Positions 34,123 to 42,866 of a stretch of 64,000 nt of DNA are shown here, one piece after another (positions within the stretch are counted from its first letter, which is position 1; each line of letters opens with the position of its first letter). The DNA is taken from assembly GCF_900110925.1 (NCBI RefSeq), contig NZ_FOFP01000008.1:104236-168235 (forward strand), given 5' to 3'. The stretch is from Pseudomonas cuatrocienegasensis. GTDB taxonomy: Bacteria > Pseudomonadota > Gammaproteobacteria > Pseudomonadales > Pseudomonadaceae. The notes beneath the pieces were generated by a model. The model saw only the letters and a list, made by a program, of their open reading frames with translations, had not been told where the DNA came from and made no database searches. The translations under genes were made by a program, and so were the position numbers.

Positions 34123-34197
34123 GTAGGGTGCGCCGTGCGCACCACCGTAGACTGCAAGACTCTTGGTGCGCGGCCTGGGCGGCCCCGCGCACCCTAC
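34123..34197. repeat. GTAGGGTGCGCC-type imperfect palindrome
   Basis: The element starts GTAGGGTGCGCCGTGCGCACC and ends GCGCACCCTAC, with the inner GGTGCGCGGCC segment. It is related to 66-126 and 41925-41986. It separates the photolyase and DUF2256 genes. Confidence 0.65.
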
Positions 34198-34253
34198 CCT
34201 GCTATTCGTACCGCTCGTCCGCCATGCAACACTCAATTGGGACATAGCTTTTT

Positions 34254-35792
34254 TCACAGCGCCTGCCCAGCGTCCAGGCGCGCCAGCAGCGCTTCGCCGC
34301 GCGTCCAGAGTGCGTCCTGCTTGGCTTCTGTCATCTTATCCAGGCCCTTGTAGATCATGCCCAGGCGATGATTGCCGCCGAGTTGCTCGCGGTGGCGCAT
34401 CAGAAAATGCCAGTACAGCGCGTTGAACGGGCAGGCTTGCTCGCTGGTGCTCTCGCTGACCTTGTAGGCGCAGTCGCCGCAATAGTTGGACATGCGCTTG
34501 ATGTACTGCCCGCTGGCGCAATAGGGCTTGGAGCCCAGGTAACCACCGTCGGCATGCATGACCATACCCAGGGTGTTGGGCAGTTCGACCCAGTCGAAGG
34601 CGTCCATGTACACCGCCAGGTACCAGTCGCACACCTGGCTCGGCTGGATGCCGGCGAGCAAAGCGAAGTTGCCGGTGACCATCAACCGCTGAATATGGTG
34701 CGCATAAGCGTGCTCCAGGGTCTGGCCGATGGCCTGGCTCATGCACTTCATGCGGGTTTTGCCGGTCCAGTAGAACTCGGGTAGCGGCCTGGTATTGCCG
34801 AAGGCATTGCGCTCGGCGTACTCGGGCATGTGCATCCAGTAGATGCCGCGCACGTATTCGCGCCAACCGATCAACTGGCGGATAAAACCCTCGGCCGCAT
34901 TGAGCGGTACTCGCCCCTGCCAGTAGGCTGCCTCGACATCCGCACACAGGCGCCGCAGATCGAGCAGGCCAATGTTCAGCGCGGCGCTGATGCGCGCATG
35001 GAACAGAAAGGGCTCACCCGTAGCCATGGCGTCCTGGAAGTCGCCGAACGCCGGCAGGGCGAAGTCGAGAAAGTGCTGCCAAAGCGCCTCGGCCTCGGCG
35101 TGGGTGACCGGATAATCGAAGGCATCGAGGCTGCCGTAGTGGTGGCTGAAGCGTTCAGCCACCAGCGCCAGCACGTCCTGCGTCACGGCATCCGCCGGGA
35201 AGCGTGCGGTCATCGGCGCCTTGACCTGCTTGGGCAAGGCCTTGCGGTTTTCCGCATCGAAGTTCCAGGCGCCGCCCACCGGGGTGCCGTCGCCATTCAT
35301 CAGCAAGCCGCTCTTGCGGCGCATCTCGCGGTAGAAGAACTCCATGCGCAGTTGCTTGCGGCCCTCGGCCCAGCGCGCGAATTCGTCACGGCCACAGAGA
35401 AAGCGCGTGTCGGCATGCCAGGTGATCGGCAACGCACAGGCGCGCAAGGCCGCCTCCAGGCGCCACTCACCACATTCGGTGAGATGGACCTGGTCGATCG
35501 ACAACTCGGCCACGGCCTGCTCAAGCACGGCCGGCAGGCTGCCGGGGTTACCGGGCTGGTCCAGCGGCACATAGCGCACCTGATAGCCACGCTCGCCCAG
35601 GGCCTCGGCAAAGTGACGCATGGCACTGAAGATCAGCGCGATCTTCTGCGGGTGGTGCGGCACATAGTCGGTTTCCGCCGCCACTTCGGCCATCAGTACC
35701 CAATCACGCGCCGGGTCAAGGGCGCTCAGGCTGGGCAGGTCAAACGACAGTTGATCACCCAGCACCAGGGCAAGTTGGCAGTTTTGCGTCAC
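34254..35792 (-). CDS. Iron-sulfur bacterial cryptochrome/(6-4) photolyase (FeS-BCP, PhrB-like)
   Basis: A 512-aa protein from GTG 35792 (VTQNCQLALVLGDQLSF). The N-terminal alpha/beta domain is the photolyase-related type (DUF523-free, LVLGDQL start), and the C-terminal helical part binds FAD. Four cysteines for a [4Fe-4S] cluster are seen: SKPYC near residue 415, MSNYC, GDC within seven residues, then ACPFNALYWHF. This pattern identifies the FeS-BCP group, whose members repair (6-4) photoproducts with light. An upstream in-frame extension to 35867 overlaps the preceding gene and is rejected. It follows the DUF6482 gene by eight bases and is likely expressed with it from the TGTACA-rich promoter. 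Confidence 0.93.
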   Translation of the reverse strand: MTQNCQLALVLGDQLSFDLPSLSALDPARDWVLMAEVAAETDYVPHHPQKIALIFSAMRHFAEALGERGYQVRYVPLDQPGNPGSLPAVLEQAVAELSIDQVHLTECGEWRLEAALRACALPITWHADTRFLCGRDEFARWAEGRKQLRMEFFYREMRRKSGLLMNGDGTPVGGAWNFDAENRKALPKQVKAPMTARFPADAVTQDVLALVAERFSHHYGSLDAFDYPVTHAEAEALWQHFLDFALPAFGDFQDAMATGEPFLFHARISAALNIGLLDLRRLCADVEAAYWQGRVPLNAAEGFIRQLIGWREYVRGIYWMHMPEYAERNAFGNTRPLPEFYWTGKTRMKCMSQAIGQTLEHAYAHHIQRLMVTGNFALLAGIQPSQVCDWYLAVYMDAFDWVELPNTLGMVMHADGGYLGSKPYCASGQYIKRMSNYCGDCAYKVSESTSEQACPFNALYWHFLMRHREQLGGNHRLGMIYKGLDKMTEAKQDALWTRGEALLARLDAGQAL

Positions 35793-35800
35793 AGCGTGGT

Positions 35801-36106
35801 TTACCAGGCAGAGTTGAGGGAGATGGGGACGCGCAAGGTGTCCTGGGTGCCGTCCTGCATGCCGCACATTTCGTCATGCACCACGGCATGCACCAGATGA
35901 AAAGGCAGGCTCGGCAGCTCACGCAGCAGGTCGCGGGCATGCTCGACCGAACGCAGGTGCAGGGTCTTGCCCTGGGTGTTGTTGAGCGGATGCGCACGCC
36001 CGTCCATATAGGCTTCGAGCACGTAAATGCCGCCTTCGATGGAGATCAGATTAAGCGCGTCGATATGGCCCGCATGGGCGTGTTGAGACAGGTCGTGCAG
36101 ATTCAT
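35801..36106 (-). CDS. DUF6482 family protein
   Basis: A 101-aa soluble protein (MNLHDLSQHAHAGHIDALNLIS). It has a beta-rich centre (GGIYVLEAYMDG) and the sequence HLVHAVVHDEMCGM. The family is found in gamma-proteobacteria; no function is known to me. First gene of a likely two- or three-gene operon with the photolyase and DUF2256 genes, so a role in light or UV response is inferred. Confidence 0.75.
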   Translation of the reverse strand: MNLHDLSQHAHAGHIDALNLISIEGGIYVLEAYMDGRAHPLNNTQGKTLHLRSVEHARDLLRELPSLPFHLVHAVVHDEMCGMQDGTQDTLRVPISLNSAW

Positions 36107-36127
36107 GGAGCACCTCGCCGATCAAGC

Positions 36128-36164
36128 TATACAAAAATATGTACAAACTCAATTCTTGTACAAG
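36128..36164 (-). promoter_or_regulatory. Operator-like TGTACA repeats before the DUF6482-photolyase operon
   Basis: TATACA-N6-TGTACA (36128-36145) and the palindrome CTTGTACAAG (36155-36164) lie 22-58 bases upstream of the DUF6482 ATG. On the minus strand TTGTAC (36163-36158), 18 bases, TATTTT (36139-36134) could be the promoter, so a bound protein would control it directly. In Pseudomonas, photolyase genes are often light-induced through MerR-type LitR regulators that bind TGTATA/TATACA-like repeats; the similarity is suggestive only. Confidence 0.5.
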
Positions 36165-36191
36165 ATTCAGCGAATACAAGGTGCCCTATTC

Positions 36192-36225
36192 ACCACCCGT
36201 CCGGTAATCGCCGGACGGCTGGTGG
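36192..36225. other. Hairpin downstream of yqhA
   Basis: CGTCCGG-TAATCG-CCGGACG with outer CCACC/GGTGG arms. It lies just past the yqhA stop (36242, minus strand) and may act as a terminator-like 3' end, though no T-run follows. Confidence 0.4.
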
Positions 36226-36241
36226 ACGCGCAGGGAGCGCG

Positions 36242-36733
36242 TCAGTCGTTTTTGGTCAGTTTGTCCAGGTAGCCCATGGCGAACGCCGAGCCGACGAAGG
36301 TCAGGTGAATGATCACGTACCACATGAGTTTGCTGTCGGGGATGTTCTTGGCATCCATAAACACCTTGAGCAGGTGGATCGAGGAGATCGCCACGATCGA
36401 GGCGGCCACCTTCATTTTCAACGAACTGGAATCCATCTTGCCCAGCCAATTGAGCTTCTCGGTGCCTTCGTTGATGTTCAGTTGAGAGACAAAGTTCTCA
36501 TAGCCCGAGAGCATCACCATCACCAGCAGACCGCCCACCAGCGCCATGTCGATCAGCGACAGCAGCACCAGAATCAGGTCCGCCTCGGCCAGGGCGAAGA
36601 CATTGGGCAGAATGTGGAAGACTTCCTGAAAAAACTTCAGGGCCAGCGCCAGCAGCGCCAGGGAGAGGCCGAAATAGATCGGTGCCAGCAGCCAACGGGA
36701 AGCATACATGGCGTTTTCGATGAAGCGTTCCAT
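36242..36733 (-). CDS. yqhA: YqhA family membrane protein (UPF0114/TIGR00645)
   Basis: A 163-aa inner-membrane protein starting [20 protein letters not shown]. Three or four membrane segments are seen (about residues 10-35, 50-75, 108-125, 135-152), with the conserved [14 protein letters not shown] loop and [21 protein letters not shown]. Length and sequence fit the family closely. The function is unknown. Confidence 0.92.
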   Translation of the reverse strand: MERFIENAMYASRWLLAPIYFGLSLALLALALKFFQEVFHILPNVFALAEADLILVLLSLIDMALVGGLLVMVMLSGYENFVSQLNINEGTEKLNWLGKMDSSSLKMKVAASIVAISSIHLLKVFMDAKNIPDSKLMWYVIIHLTFVGSAFAMGYLDKLTKND

Positions 36734-36824
36734 AGGGTCTCGCAGGTGGGATAACGATGCCGCGAAGTATACCCAGGCGCCCTGCGCAGGTCACCGCACA
36801 CAGGGCGAACGGCTGTGGATAACC

Positions 36825-37166
36825 CTAGCGCTCCGGCCAGCGTTGATCGGCTCCACATGCCCGGCTGCGCGTGCCGTTGAGGCGGCGTAGCTCACTTTGA
36901 ATGTGCAGACGCCAGATAGGGATTTCATCGCTCGGCTCATAGCCCTGCTGGGCCAGGCTCTGGGCAATCGCCTGGAGCACCTCTTCGGCCTCAGCGGAGC
37001 CATGAAAAGGCCCTTGAGCCTGCAGCGCAGACGGCTGGGCGCCAGCCATGCCGGCGGCGCAGACCAGGGTCCACAGGCCGTTGCCACTGGCCAGAGGGGC
37101 AACCAGACACTCGATACGTGTGACCAGGCCGAGGCACTGGCGGGTGAGGTAGAGGGCACGCGGCAT
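36825..37166 (-). CDS. Conserved hypothetical protein of Pseudomonas, 113 aa
   Basis: A soluble protein from ATG 37166 (MPRALYLTRQCLGLVTRIECLVAPL), preferred over the upstream 37181 start because GAGGA lies about nine bases before it. Two cysteines, GNGLWTLVCAAG and a C-terminal EIPIWRLHIQSELRRLNG segment are notable. The GC-third-position codon use looks genuine. I do not recognise a domain. It stands alone between yqhA and the repeat next to the LonB gene. Confidence 0.65.
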   Translation of the reverse strand: MPRALYLTRQCLGLVTRIECLVAPLASGNGLWTLVCAAGMAGAQPSALQAQGPFHGSAEAEEVLQAIAQSLAQQGYEPSDEIPIWRLHIQSELRRLNGTRSRACGADQRWPER

Positions 37167-37275
37167 CACGGCGATCCTCACAGGGACAGGCTTGCAGCCT
37201 ACACCCGCAACGCCGACGCGGGGAAGCGACCGGACGTCGGATGGCTGTGGATAACCCTGTGGATGGCCGCCTTTG

Positions 37276-37333
37276 GGGTCTGTTGACGTTTCGTCGCAAG
37301 CCGCGTTGCCGCGAACGAAACGTCAACTGAGCC
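37276..37333. repeat. 58-bp inverted-repeat element (short MITE-family copy) at the LonB stop codon
   Basis: The ends are GGGTCTGTTGACGTTTCGT and (reverse complement) GGCTCAGTTGACGTTTCGT, with a CGCAAGCCGCGTTGCCGCG middle that matches the left 38 bp of the 279-bp element at 10879. The TA after its right end (37334-37335) is part of the LonB stop: TAG is formed by the TA plus the first G of the element. Read as RNA it folds into a single hairpin. Confidence 0.75.
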
Positions 37334-39816
37334 TATGCCTCGCTGGCGGGTTTCTTGCCGCGCGGCTTCTTGGCCGGCGCAGGCGCTGGCGCGACCACCT
37401 CGACCTTGACCACTTCCTCTTCCTTGTCGCCCTGGTCCATGCCGATCTCGGTGATCTCGGCAATCTCGCGCAAGCGCTCGACCACCCGGGCATTGACGCT
37501 GCCCGCCGGAAACTGCCCTTGCTCATCCGGCGTGCCGGCATCGGTGCCGACCAGCAGGCTCAGCGCCTCATCAACATGACGCACGGCATAGACATGGAAC
37601 TGCCCGGCGCGCACGGCCTGCAGCACGCGCTCGTCGAGCATCAGGGTGGTGACGTTGGAATGCGGGATGATCGCGCCCTGCTCGCCGGTCAGGCCGCGCG
37701 CCTCGCACAGACGGAAGAAGCCCTCGATCTTCTCGTTGACCCCGCCGACGGCCTGCACCTCACCGAACTGGTTGATCGAGCCGGTGATGGCGAAACACTG
37801 TTTAAGCGGCGTGCGTGACAGCGCGGAAATCAGCGTGCAGACCTCACCCAGCGAGGCGCTGTCGCCATCCACATAGCCGTAGGACTGCTCCAGAGCGATG
37901 CTCGCGGAAATCGCCAGGGGGAATTCCTGGGCATAACGGCTGCCCAGGTAGCCGGTAAGGATCATCACGCCCTTGGAGTGAATCGGCTGACCGAGGTTGA
38001 CCTCACGCTCGATGTCGACGATGCCGCTGCCGCCCGGGTAGACCGTGGCGGAAATCCGCGCCGGCACACCGAAGGCCGAGTCGCCAACCTCCAGCACGGT
38101 CAGGCCGTTGCACTTGCCCACCGCCGCACCGGCGGTGTCGATCAGGATGATGCCGGCAAGCATGTCGTCGATGATTCGCGCCGATACGCGGCCGGTGCGG
38201 GTGGCCTTGGCCTTGAGCGCACGCTCGATATGGCCGACGTCAGTGAGCGTCTCACCCGCCAGGCTGCGGATGAAATCCGCCTCGCTGACCAGCTGGAACA
38301 GATCGCCAATACGCGCCGAGAGTCGGCCCTGATGCTCGGCCAGGCGCGCACTGTAGGTGGCCAGGCGCGCCACGGCGGCAGCAGTCAGCGGCGCCATGCC
38401 CTCTTCCGAGGTGCGGGTTTTCATCAACTGGGCGAACTGCTCCAGGCTTTCCTCGCCCAGGGGGATGTCCTCGTCGAAGTCGACCAGCACGCGGAACATC
38501 TCCTGGAAGTCAGGATCATGGTCCTGCAACGCGTAGTACAGCTGACGCGCGCCAATGATGATCAGCTTGACCTGCAGGTCGATAACCTGGGGATTGAGGG
38601 TCACGGTGGCGATCCGGCCGAGGTCGCCCAGGGGCGATTCCATCTTCAACTGGCGCGAATGCAGGGCACGCTTGAGCGCATCCCAGACAAAGGGTTCGCC
38701 GAGCATCTTGTCTGCTTCGAGGATCAGGAAGCCACCATTGGCGCGGTGCAGCGCGCCGGGGCGCAGTTGCCGGTAGCTGGTGGAGAGCGCGCCCTGATCG
38801 GTGTTGTACTCGATGCGGCCAAACAGGTTGTCGTAGGTCGGGTGGGGTTCGAACACCACCGGAGCGCCGCCCTGGGCATGGTGGCCGACCACCAGGCTGG
38901 GGCAGTACTGCTCTTCGAGCAGCTTGCGGGTCTGGGCATCGGCACGCTCGGCATCGACCAGTTGGTCGACCACGGTTTTCAGCAGGTTGACCTGCACCGC
39001 CTGCAGGTAGGCGCAGACTTCGGCGTTTTCCGCGTACTTCTGCGACAAGGGCGCGAGCAGCGGTTGCAGCGCCACGGTGATGGTTTCTTCATTCAACTGG
39101 CGCAGCTGGTTGCTCGACTCGCGCTTCCACTGCGGCAGGCTCGCCAACTCTTCGTTGAGGCGCTCCTCAAGGGTCGCGATATCGGCATGAAAGCGCTCGC
39201 GCTCGGCCTCGGGAAGCTGGGCGAACTCGGCTTCATCCACCGCCTTGCCCTCAAGCATCGGGGTAAAGGCGATGTTGTTGCTGTCGCGGTACAGGGCAAT
39301 GTCCTTTTCCAGCGCCAGGCGCTCGATGATGTCCAGGGCCTGGTCGTAACGCTTGTTGAAGGCGCGGTCGATGGCGCTCTTCTTCTGCTGGAAGGACGGG
39401 TGCTCGAACACCGCTGGGAAGGTCGCCAGCAGGTTGTCGATCAAGCCATTGATGTCGGCGATAAAAGCGCCTGCCGTACCAGCCTGCAGCTCCAGCGCAC
39501 GGGGTTCGCGCGGTTCGTCGAAGTGGTTGACGTAAACCCGGTCAGACGGCGTGGCCAGGCGCTTGGCTTCAGCCTTGAGGTAGCGCCGCACGAAAGAAAA
39601 GCGCCCGGTACCCGGCTCGCCCATGACGAATACGTTGTAGCCCGGCCGCGGCATGGCCACGCCGAATTGCAGGGCGTCGACCGCGCGTTCCTGGCCGAGC
39701 ACACCGCGAAAGGGTTCCAGGTCATCGGTACTGGTAAACGCGAATTGCTCGGGGGCAAAGGGACGGGTCAGTGCATCGGGAGCCAACCGCAAACGGGCAG
39801 CAAGGGTATCGGGCAT
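37333..39816 (-). CDS. LonB-type ATP-dependent protease (AAA_32/Lon-like, AsrA family)
   Basis: An 827-aa cytoplasmic protease from ATG 39816 (MPDTLAARLRL, AAGGAT upstream). The ATPase region has MGEPGTGRFSF (near residue 78), where Arg takes the place of the Walker A Lys, and GGFLILEADKM. A coiled-coil insert spans about residues 180-290. The C-terminal protease domain has the Ser-Lys dyad: DGDSASLG (near 655) and VNEKIEGF (near 698). It resembles P. aeruginosa PA0779 (AsrA), involved in heat and aminoglycoside stress. The tail is repetitive (APAPAPAKKPRGKK). Confidence 0.9.
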   Translation of the reverse strand: MPDTLAARLRLAPDALTRPFAPEQFAFTSTDDLEPFRGVLGQERAVDALQFGVAMPRPGYNVFVMGEPGTGRFSFVRRYLKAEAKRLATPSDRVYVNHFDEPREPRALELQAGTAGAFIADINGLIDNLLATFPAVFEHPSFQQKKSAIDRAFNKRYDQALDIIERLALEKDIALYRDSNNIAFTPMLEGKAVDEAEFAQLPEAERERFHADIATLEERLNEELASLPQWKRESSNQLRQLNEETITVALQPLLAPLSQKYAENAEVCAYLQAVQVNLLKTVVDQLVDAERADAQTRKLLEEQYCPSLVVGHHAQGGAPVVFEPHPTYDNLFGRIEYNTDQGALSTSYRQLRPGALHRANGGFLILEADKMLGEPFVWDALKRALHSRQLKMESPLGDLGRIATVTLNPQVIDLQVKLIIIGARQLYYALQDHDPDFQEMFRVLVDFDEDIPLGEESLEQFAQLMKTRTSEEGMAPLTAAAVARLATYSARLAEHQGRLSARIGDLFQLVSEADFIRSLAGETLTDVGHIERALKAKATRTGRVSARIIDDMLAGIILIDTAGAAVGKCNGLTVLEVGDSAFGVPARISATVYPGGSGIVDIEREVNLGQPIHSKGVMILTGYLGSRYAQEFPLAISASIALEQSYGYVDGDSASLGEVCTLISALSRTPLKQCFAITGSINQFGEVQAVGGVNEKIEGFFRLCEARGLTGEQGAIIPHSNVTTLMLDERVLQAVRAGQFHVYAVRHVDEALSLLVGTDAGTPDEQGQFPAGSVNARVVERLREIAEITEIGMDQGDKEEEVVKVEVVAPAPAPAKKPRGKKPASEA

Positions 39817-40040
39817 CGGAAATCCTTGGGACAGGGCAAAGGCCGTATACATCAGGCCATAATCGGGACGATCGCAGCAGTGCTGCGTTGGCATGTGCCT
39901 AAAGTACAACGTCAGGGCGGCCAAGCAAAACGCCGAACTCTACGCGTCGTCGGTAACCACCCACCCATGCCGCCGCATGGGTTGACAGGGGCCGGCGCTT
40001 CGCCAAAGCTCGGCCGTCGCCTCCCTACAAGAAAATCTAC

Positions 40041-41897
40041 GTGAAACGGATCTTCGCCTGCCTTGCTTCATGCGCCGTCACACTCGCCCACGCCAGCGCG
40101 CCAGCGTTTGACCAGCAGCGCCTGCAAGCCCTCGCCGACCAGCCCTACTGGATCGCCCTCGGCCACTACGAAACCGGCAAGCTCGGTGGCTGGCGCAGCT
40201 ATGTCGACGATGACAAATTTTTTCTCGCCGCCGAGGGTGCACACAACCCCAAGGCCGAGCTGCAAGCGACCCTCAACGCGCTCTACCAGAGCGCAGACCT
40301 GGCTGATCGCCATGCCCAGTGTGTTTATCCGGCCCGCACGCGCTGGTTGCGCGAGCAGCTTGAGCTAACCGACCTGCCGCAGCCGGTGTGCGCCGAGTTC
40401 GACACCTGGCTACGCGACATCGCCCCGCACAGCACCGTGCTGATCTTCCCGGCGGCCTACCTGAATAGTCCCTCGTCGATGTTCGGCCACACCCTGCTGC
40501 GCATCGACCAGGCCGACGTCGACAGCCACAACACCGCGCTGCTCAGCTACGCGCTGAATTTCGGCGCCTTTATTGAGGGCAGCGACAACAGCATGTTGTA
40601 CGCCTGGAAAGGCCTGATGGGCGGTTACCCGGGGCTGTTCGCCCTGGTGCCCTACCGCGAAAAGCTCGCCGAATACCGCAGCCTGGAGAACCGCGACCTG
40701 TGGGAATACCGGCTGAACCTCAGCGAGGCGGAAACCCAGCGCATGGTTACCCATGTCTGGGAGCTCAAGCAGGTACGTTTCGACTATTACTTCTTCGACG
40801 AAAACTGCTCCTACCGTTTGCTGGAGCTGCTGGAAATTGCCCGCCCGGGGCTTGAACTTACTGACCAGTTCCCGCTGACCGCGGTACCGACCGACACCGT
40901 GCGGGCAATCAAGGACGCCGGGCTGGTCGAGCGCATCGACTACCGCCCGTCCCGCGAACGCGAGCTGCTTGGCCGTGCCGATACCCTGGATGCCGAGGAG
41001 CAGACCTGGGCCCAGCGCCTGGCCGAAGATCCGCAGCAGCGCGATGCACCGGGCTTCCAGGCCTACCCGGCAGCGCGTCAGGCATTGATCCAGGACACCG
41101 CCTTCCGCCTGCTGCGCTACCGCACCACGGGCGATGCACGTAACCCCGAGGACGTGCGCAACAGCTACGAGCTGCTCAGCGCGATCAGCCGTAACCCTCC
41201 ACCACCACTGACCCTCGACCGCCCAGGCCTGCCGGAACAAGGCCACGCGTCGCGCACCTGGCAGCTCGGCGCGGGCAGTCGTGACGGTAAAGCGTTCGCC
41301 GAGTACGGCCTGCGCATGGCCTACCATGACCTGGCCGACAACGCCTATGGCTTTCCCCTGGGCGCGCAGATCGAGATTGGCCAGCTGAAGCTGCGCCAGT
41401 ACGAGGGCAATCACTGGGAGGTGCAGCGCTTCGACCTCGCCAGCATCCGCTCCTTCACCCCGCGCACCGCGCTACTCAAGCCCTGGTCATGGCAGGTCGC
41501 TGGTGGCCTGGAACGGGTGCCGGGCAGCGATGGCGAACCGACGCTGGTCAGCCAGATCAACGGCGGGGCCGGGGCGACTTGGCAGCTGGGCGACGATTTA
41601 CTGGGCTTTACCCTGGGTACCGTGCGCGTCGAGCACAACGCCGACTTCGCCGCCTTTGTCACCCCTGCCGTCGGCTTCAATGGCGGGCTGCTGTGGCGCA
41701 ATCCGCTCGGTAACCTGCTGGCCGAGGCGCGCGCCGACTATTTCTATAACGGTGAAGTGCGGCGCAGCCTGGCAGTGGCTCAGCAGTGGGAATTGACTCC
41801 GGCCCTGGGGCTGCGTCTGGGCGCACAGCGGGACTTCAGCCAACTGGGCGAGGTGGAAAACACCCTGCAACTGGAGCTGCGCTGGTATCACTACTGA
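40041..41897 (+). CDS. DUF4105 family outer-membrane-associated protein
   Basis: A 618-aa protein starting at GTG (VKRIFACLASCAVTLAHASA) with a signal peptide cleaved near residue 19. The DUF4105 domain (about 120-300) has the conserved NSPSSMFGHTLLRID and FFDENCSYRLLELLE, which place a His and a Cys as in papain-like peptidases (NlpC/P60-like); a hydrolase role is inferred. The C-terminal third (about 390-618) is rich in alternating beta strands ending in LELRWYHY, typical of an outer-membrane barrel. No partner gene is adjacent. Confidence 0.85.
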   Translation: MKRIFACLASCAVTLAHASAPAFDQQRLQALADQPYWIALGHYETGKLGGWRSYVDDDKFFLAAEGAHNPKAELQATLNALYQSADLADRHAQCVYPARTRWLREQLELTDLPQPVCAEFDTWLRDIAPHSTVLIFPAAYLNSPSSMFGHTLLRIDQADVDSHNTALLSYALNFGAFIEGSDNSMLYAWKGLMGGYPGLFALVPYREKLAEYRSLENRDLWEYRLNLSEAETQRMVTHVWELKQVRFDYYFFDENCSYRLLELLEIARPGLELTDQFPLTAVPTDTVRAIKDAGLVERIDYRPSRERELLGRADTLDAEEQTWAQRLAEDPQQRDAPGFQAYPAARQALIQDTAFRLLRYRTTGDARNPEDVRNSYELLSAISRNPPPPLTLDRPGLPEQGHASRTWQLGAGSRDGKAFAEYGLRMAYHDLADNAYGFPLGAQIEIGQLKLRQYEGNHWEVQRFDLASIRSFTPRTALLKPWSWQVAGGLERVPGSDGEPTLVSQINGGAGATWQLGDDLLGFTLGTVRVEHNADFAAFVTPAVGFNGGLLWRNPLGNLLAEARADYFYNGEVRRSLAVAQQWELTPALGLRLGAQRDFSQLGEVENTLQLELRWYHY

Positions 41898-41924
41898 TTC
41901 GCGGCCGCGCCGCAGCCTTGGGCC

Positions 41925-41986
41925 GCAGGGTGCGCCATGCACACCGGCGCAGCCTGCAGGCTCTCGGTGCGCGCAGCACACCCTGC
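41925..41986. repeat. GTAGGGTGCGCC-type imperfect palindrome (third copy)
   Basis: Starts GCAGGGTGCGCCATGCACACC and ends GCACACCCTGC. It is directly followed by a truncated MITE-family end at 42003-42050. Compare 66-126 and 34123-34197. Confidence 0.6.
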
Positions 41987-42002
41987 TACTTCAGCTGGTC
42001 TG

Positions 42003-42050
42003 GCCAGATTTTGCGCGGCAACGCAGCCGCGAACGAAACGGCAACAGACC
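42003..42050. repeat. Truncated MITE-family end at the siaD stop codon
   Basis: The right end GAACGAAACGGCAACAGACC with TA is adjacent to siaD, and GCCAGATTTTGCGCGGCAACG matches the inner part of the family. The left end is missing. As with the LonB gene, the siaD stop TAG (42053-42051) is made of TA plus the first G of the element. Confidence 0.6.
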
Positions 42051-42866
42051 CTAGACCGCCGTCTCGCTCGCCAGCTCGCAGCGATCGCGGCCCAGGCGCT
42101 TGGCCTGCAGCAGGGCCAGGTCAGCGCGGCTGATGGTTCGCGAATAGGACTCACCGGGAATCTGCTGGGCAATGCCGGCGCTGACCGTGACCATCAACAG
42201 CTCGGTATCGACGCGCACAGTCAATTCACGAACGCGCTCACGTACCCGCTCGATCACCTGCTGGGCGGCATCCAGATCGGTTTCCGGCAGCAGGATAAGA
42301 AATTCCTCGCCCCCCCAGCGGCCACACAGGTCCTGCTCGCGCACTTCGGTTTCCAGCACGCTCGCCAGTTCAACCAGCATGCGGTCGCCCACATCATGGC
42401 CATGCTGATCGTTGATCCGCTTGAACAGATCCACGTCGAGCATGGCAATGCTGAACGAGCGACCATAACGCTTGTTGCGGTCGGCCTCCTCCTTGAGCCG
42501 CTCGCCCAGCAGCCGCCGGTTGGCGATACCGGTCAAGGCGTCGTGGGTGGAAGCCTGACGCAGCGCCTTGTTGAGGTCATGCATCATCTGCTGGTAGCGG
42601 TCAGAGATACGCGCCACCTTTTCCAGTTGCCGCAGCTGTTTCTCCAGGCGCTCGGCCAGGCTCATCTCACGCTGCTTGGCGATGCTCTGGTAGGCGTCGG
42701 AAATCCGACTGATGCGGTCGATACGCCGCATCATGTCGTGGTGCGCTTCCCACAGCTGACTTAGCGGCTCATACAGCGGATTCTCAGCCTGCGCCGGGGC
42801 CTCCAGCAGGCTGGCGATGCGCTCTTCGAGGGCTGTGCGGTCGCGGATCATGGCAGGCTCGCTCAA
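42051..42866 (-). CDS. siaD: Diguanylate cyclase SiaD
   Basis: A 271-aa soluble GGDEF protein. A helical N-terminal region (about 1-105), probably the coiled-coil dimer stalk that interacts with SiaC, is followed by a GGDEF domain (about 108-268) with RWGGEEFLILL at the active site. An RxxD inhibition site is not evident (VREQDLCGRW has REQD at the right distance, which may serve). The ATG overlaps the siaC stop by four bases. SiaD makes c-di-GMP for aggregation and biofilm formation when activated by unphosphorylated SiaC. Confidence 0.93.
   Translation of the reverse strand: MSEPAMIRDRTALEERIASLLEAPAQAENPLYEPLSQLWEAHHDMMRRIDRISRISDAYQSIAKQREMSLAERLEKQLRQLEKVARISDRYQQMMHDLNKALRQASTHDALTGIANRRLLGERLKEEADRNKRYGRSFSIAMLDVDLFKRINDQHGHDVGDRMLVELASVLETEVREQDLCGRWGGEEFLILLPETDLDAAQQVIERVRERVRELTVRVDTELLMVTVSAGIAQQIPGESYSRTISRADLALLQAKRLGRDRCELASETAV

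Noticed and set aside
37978..40044. 688-aa plus-strand frame opposite the LonB-type protease gene
   Set aside because: Shadow frame; the minus-strand gene has the protease dyad and conserved length.
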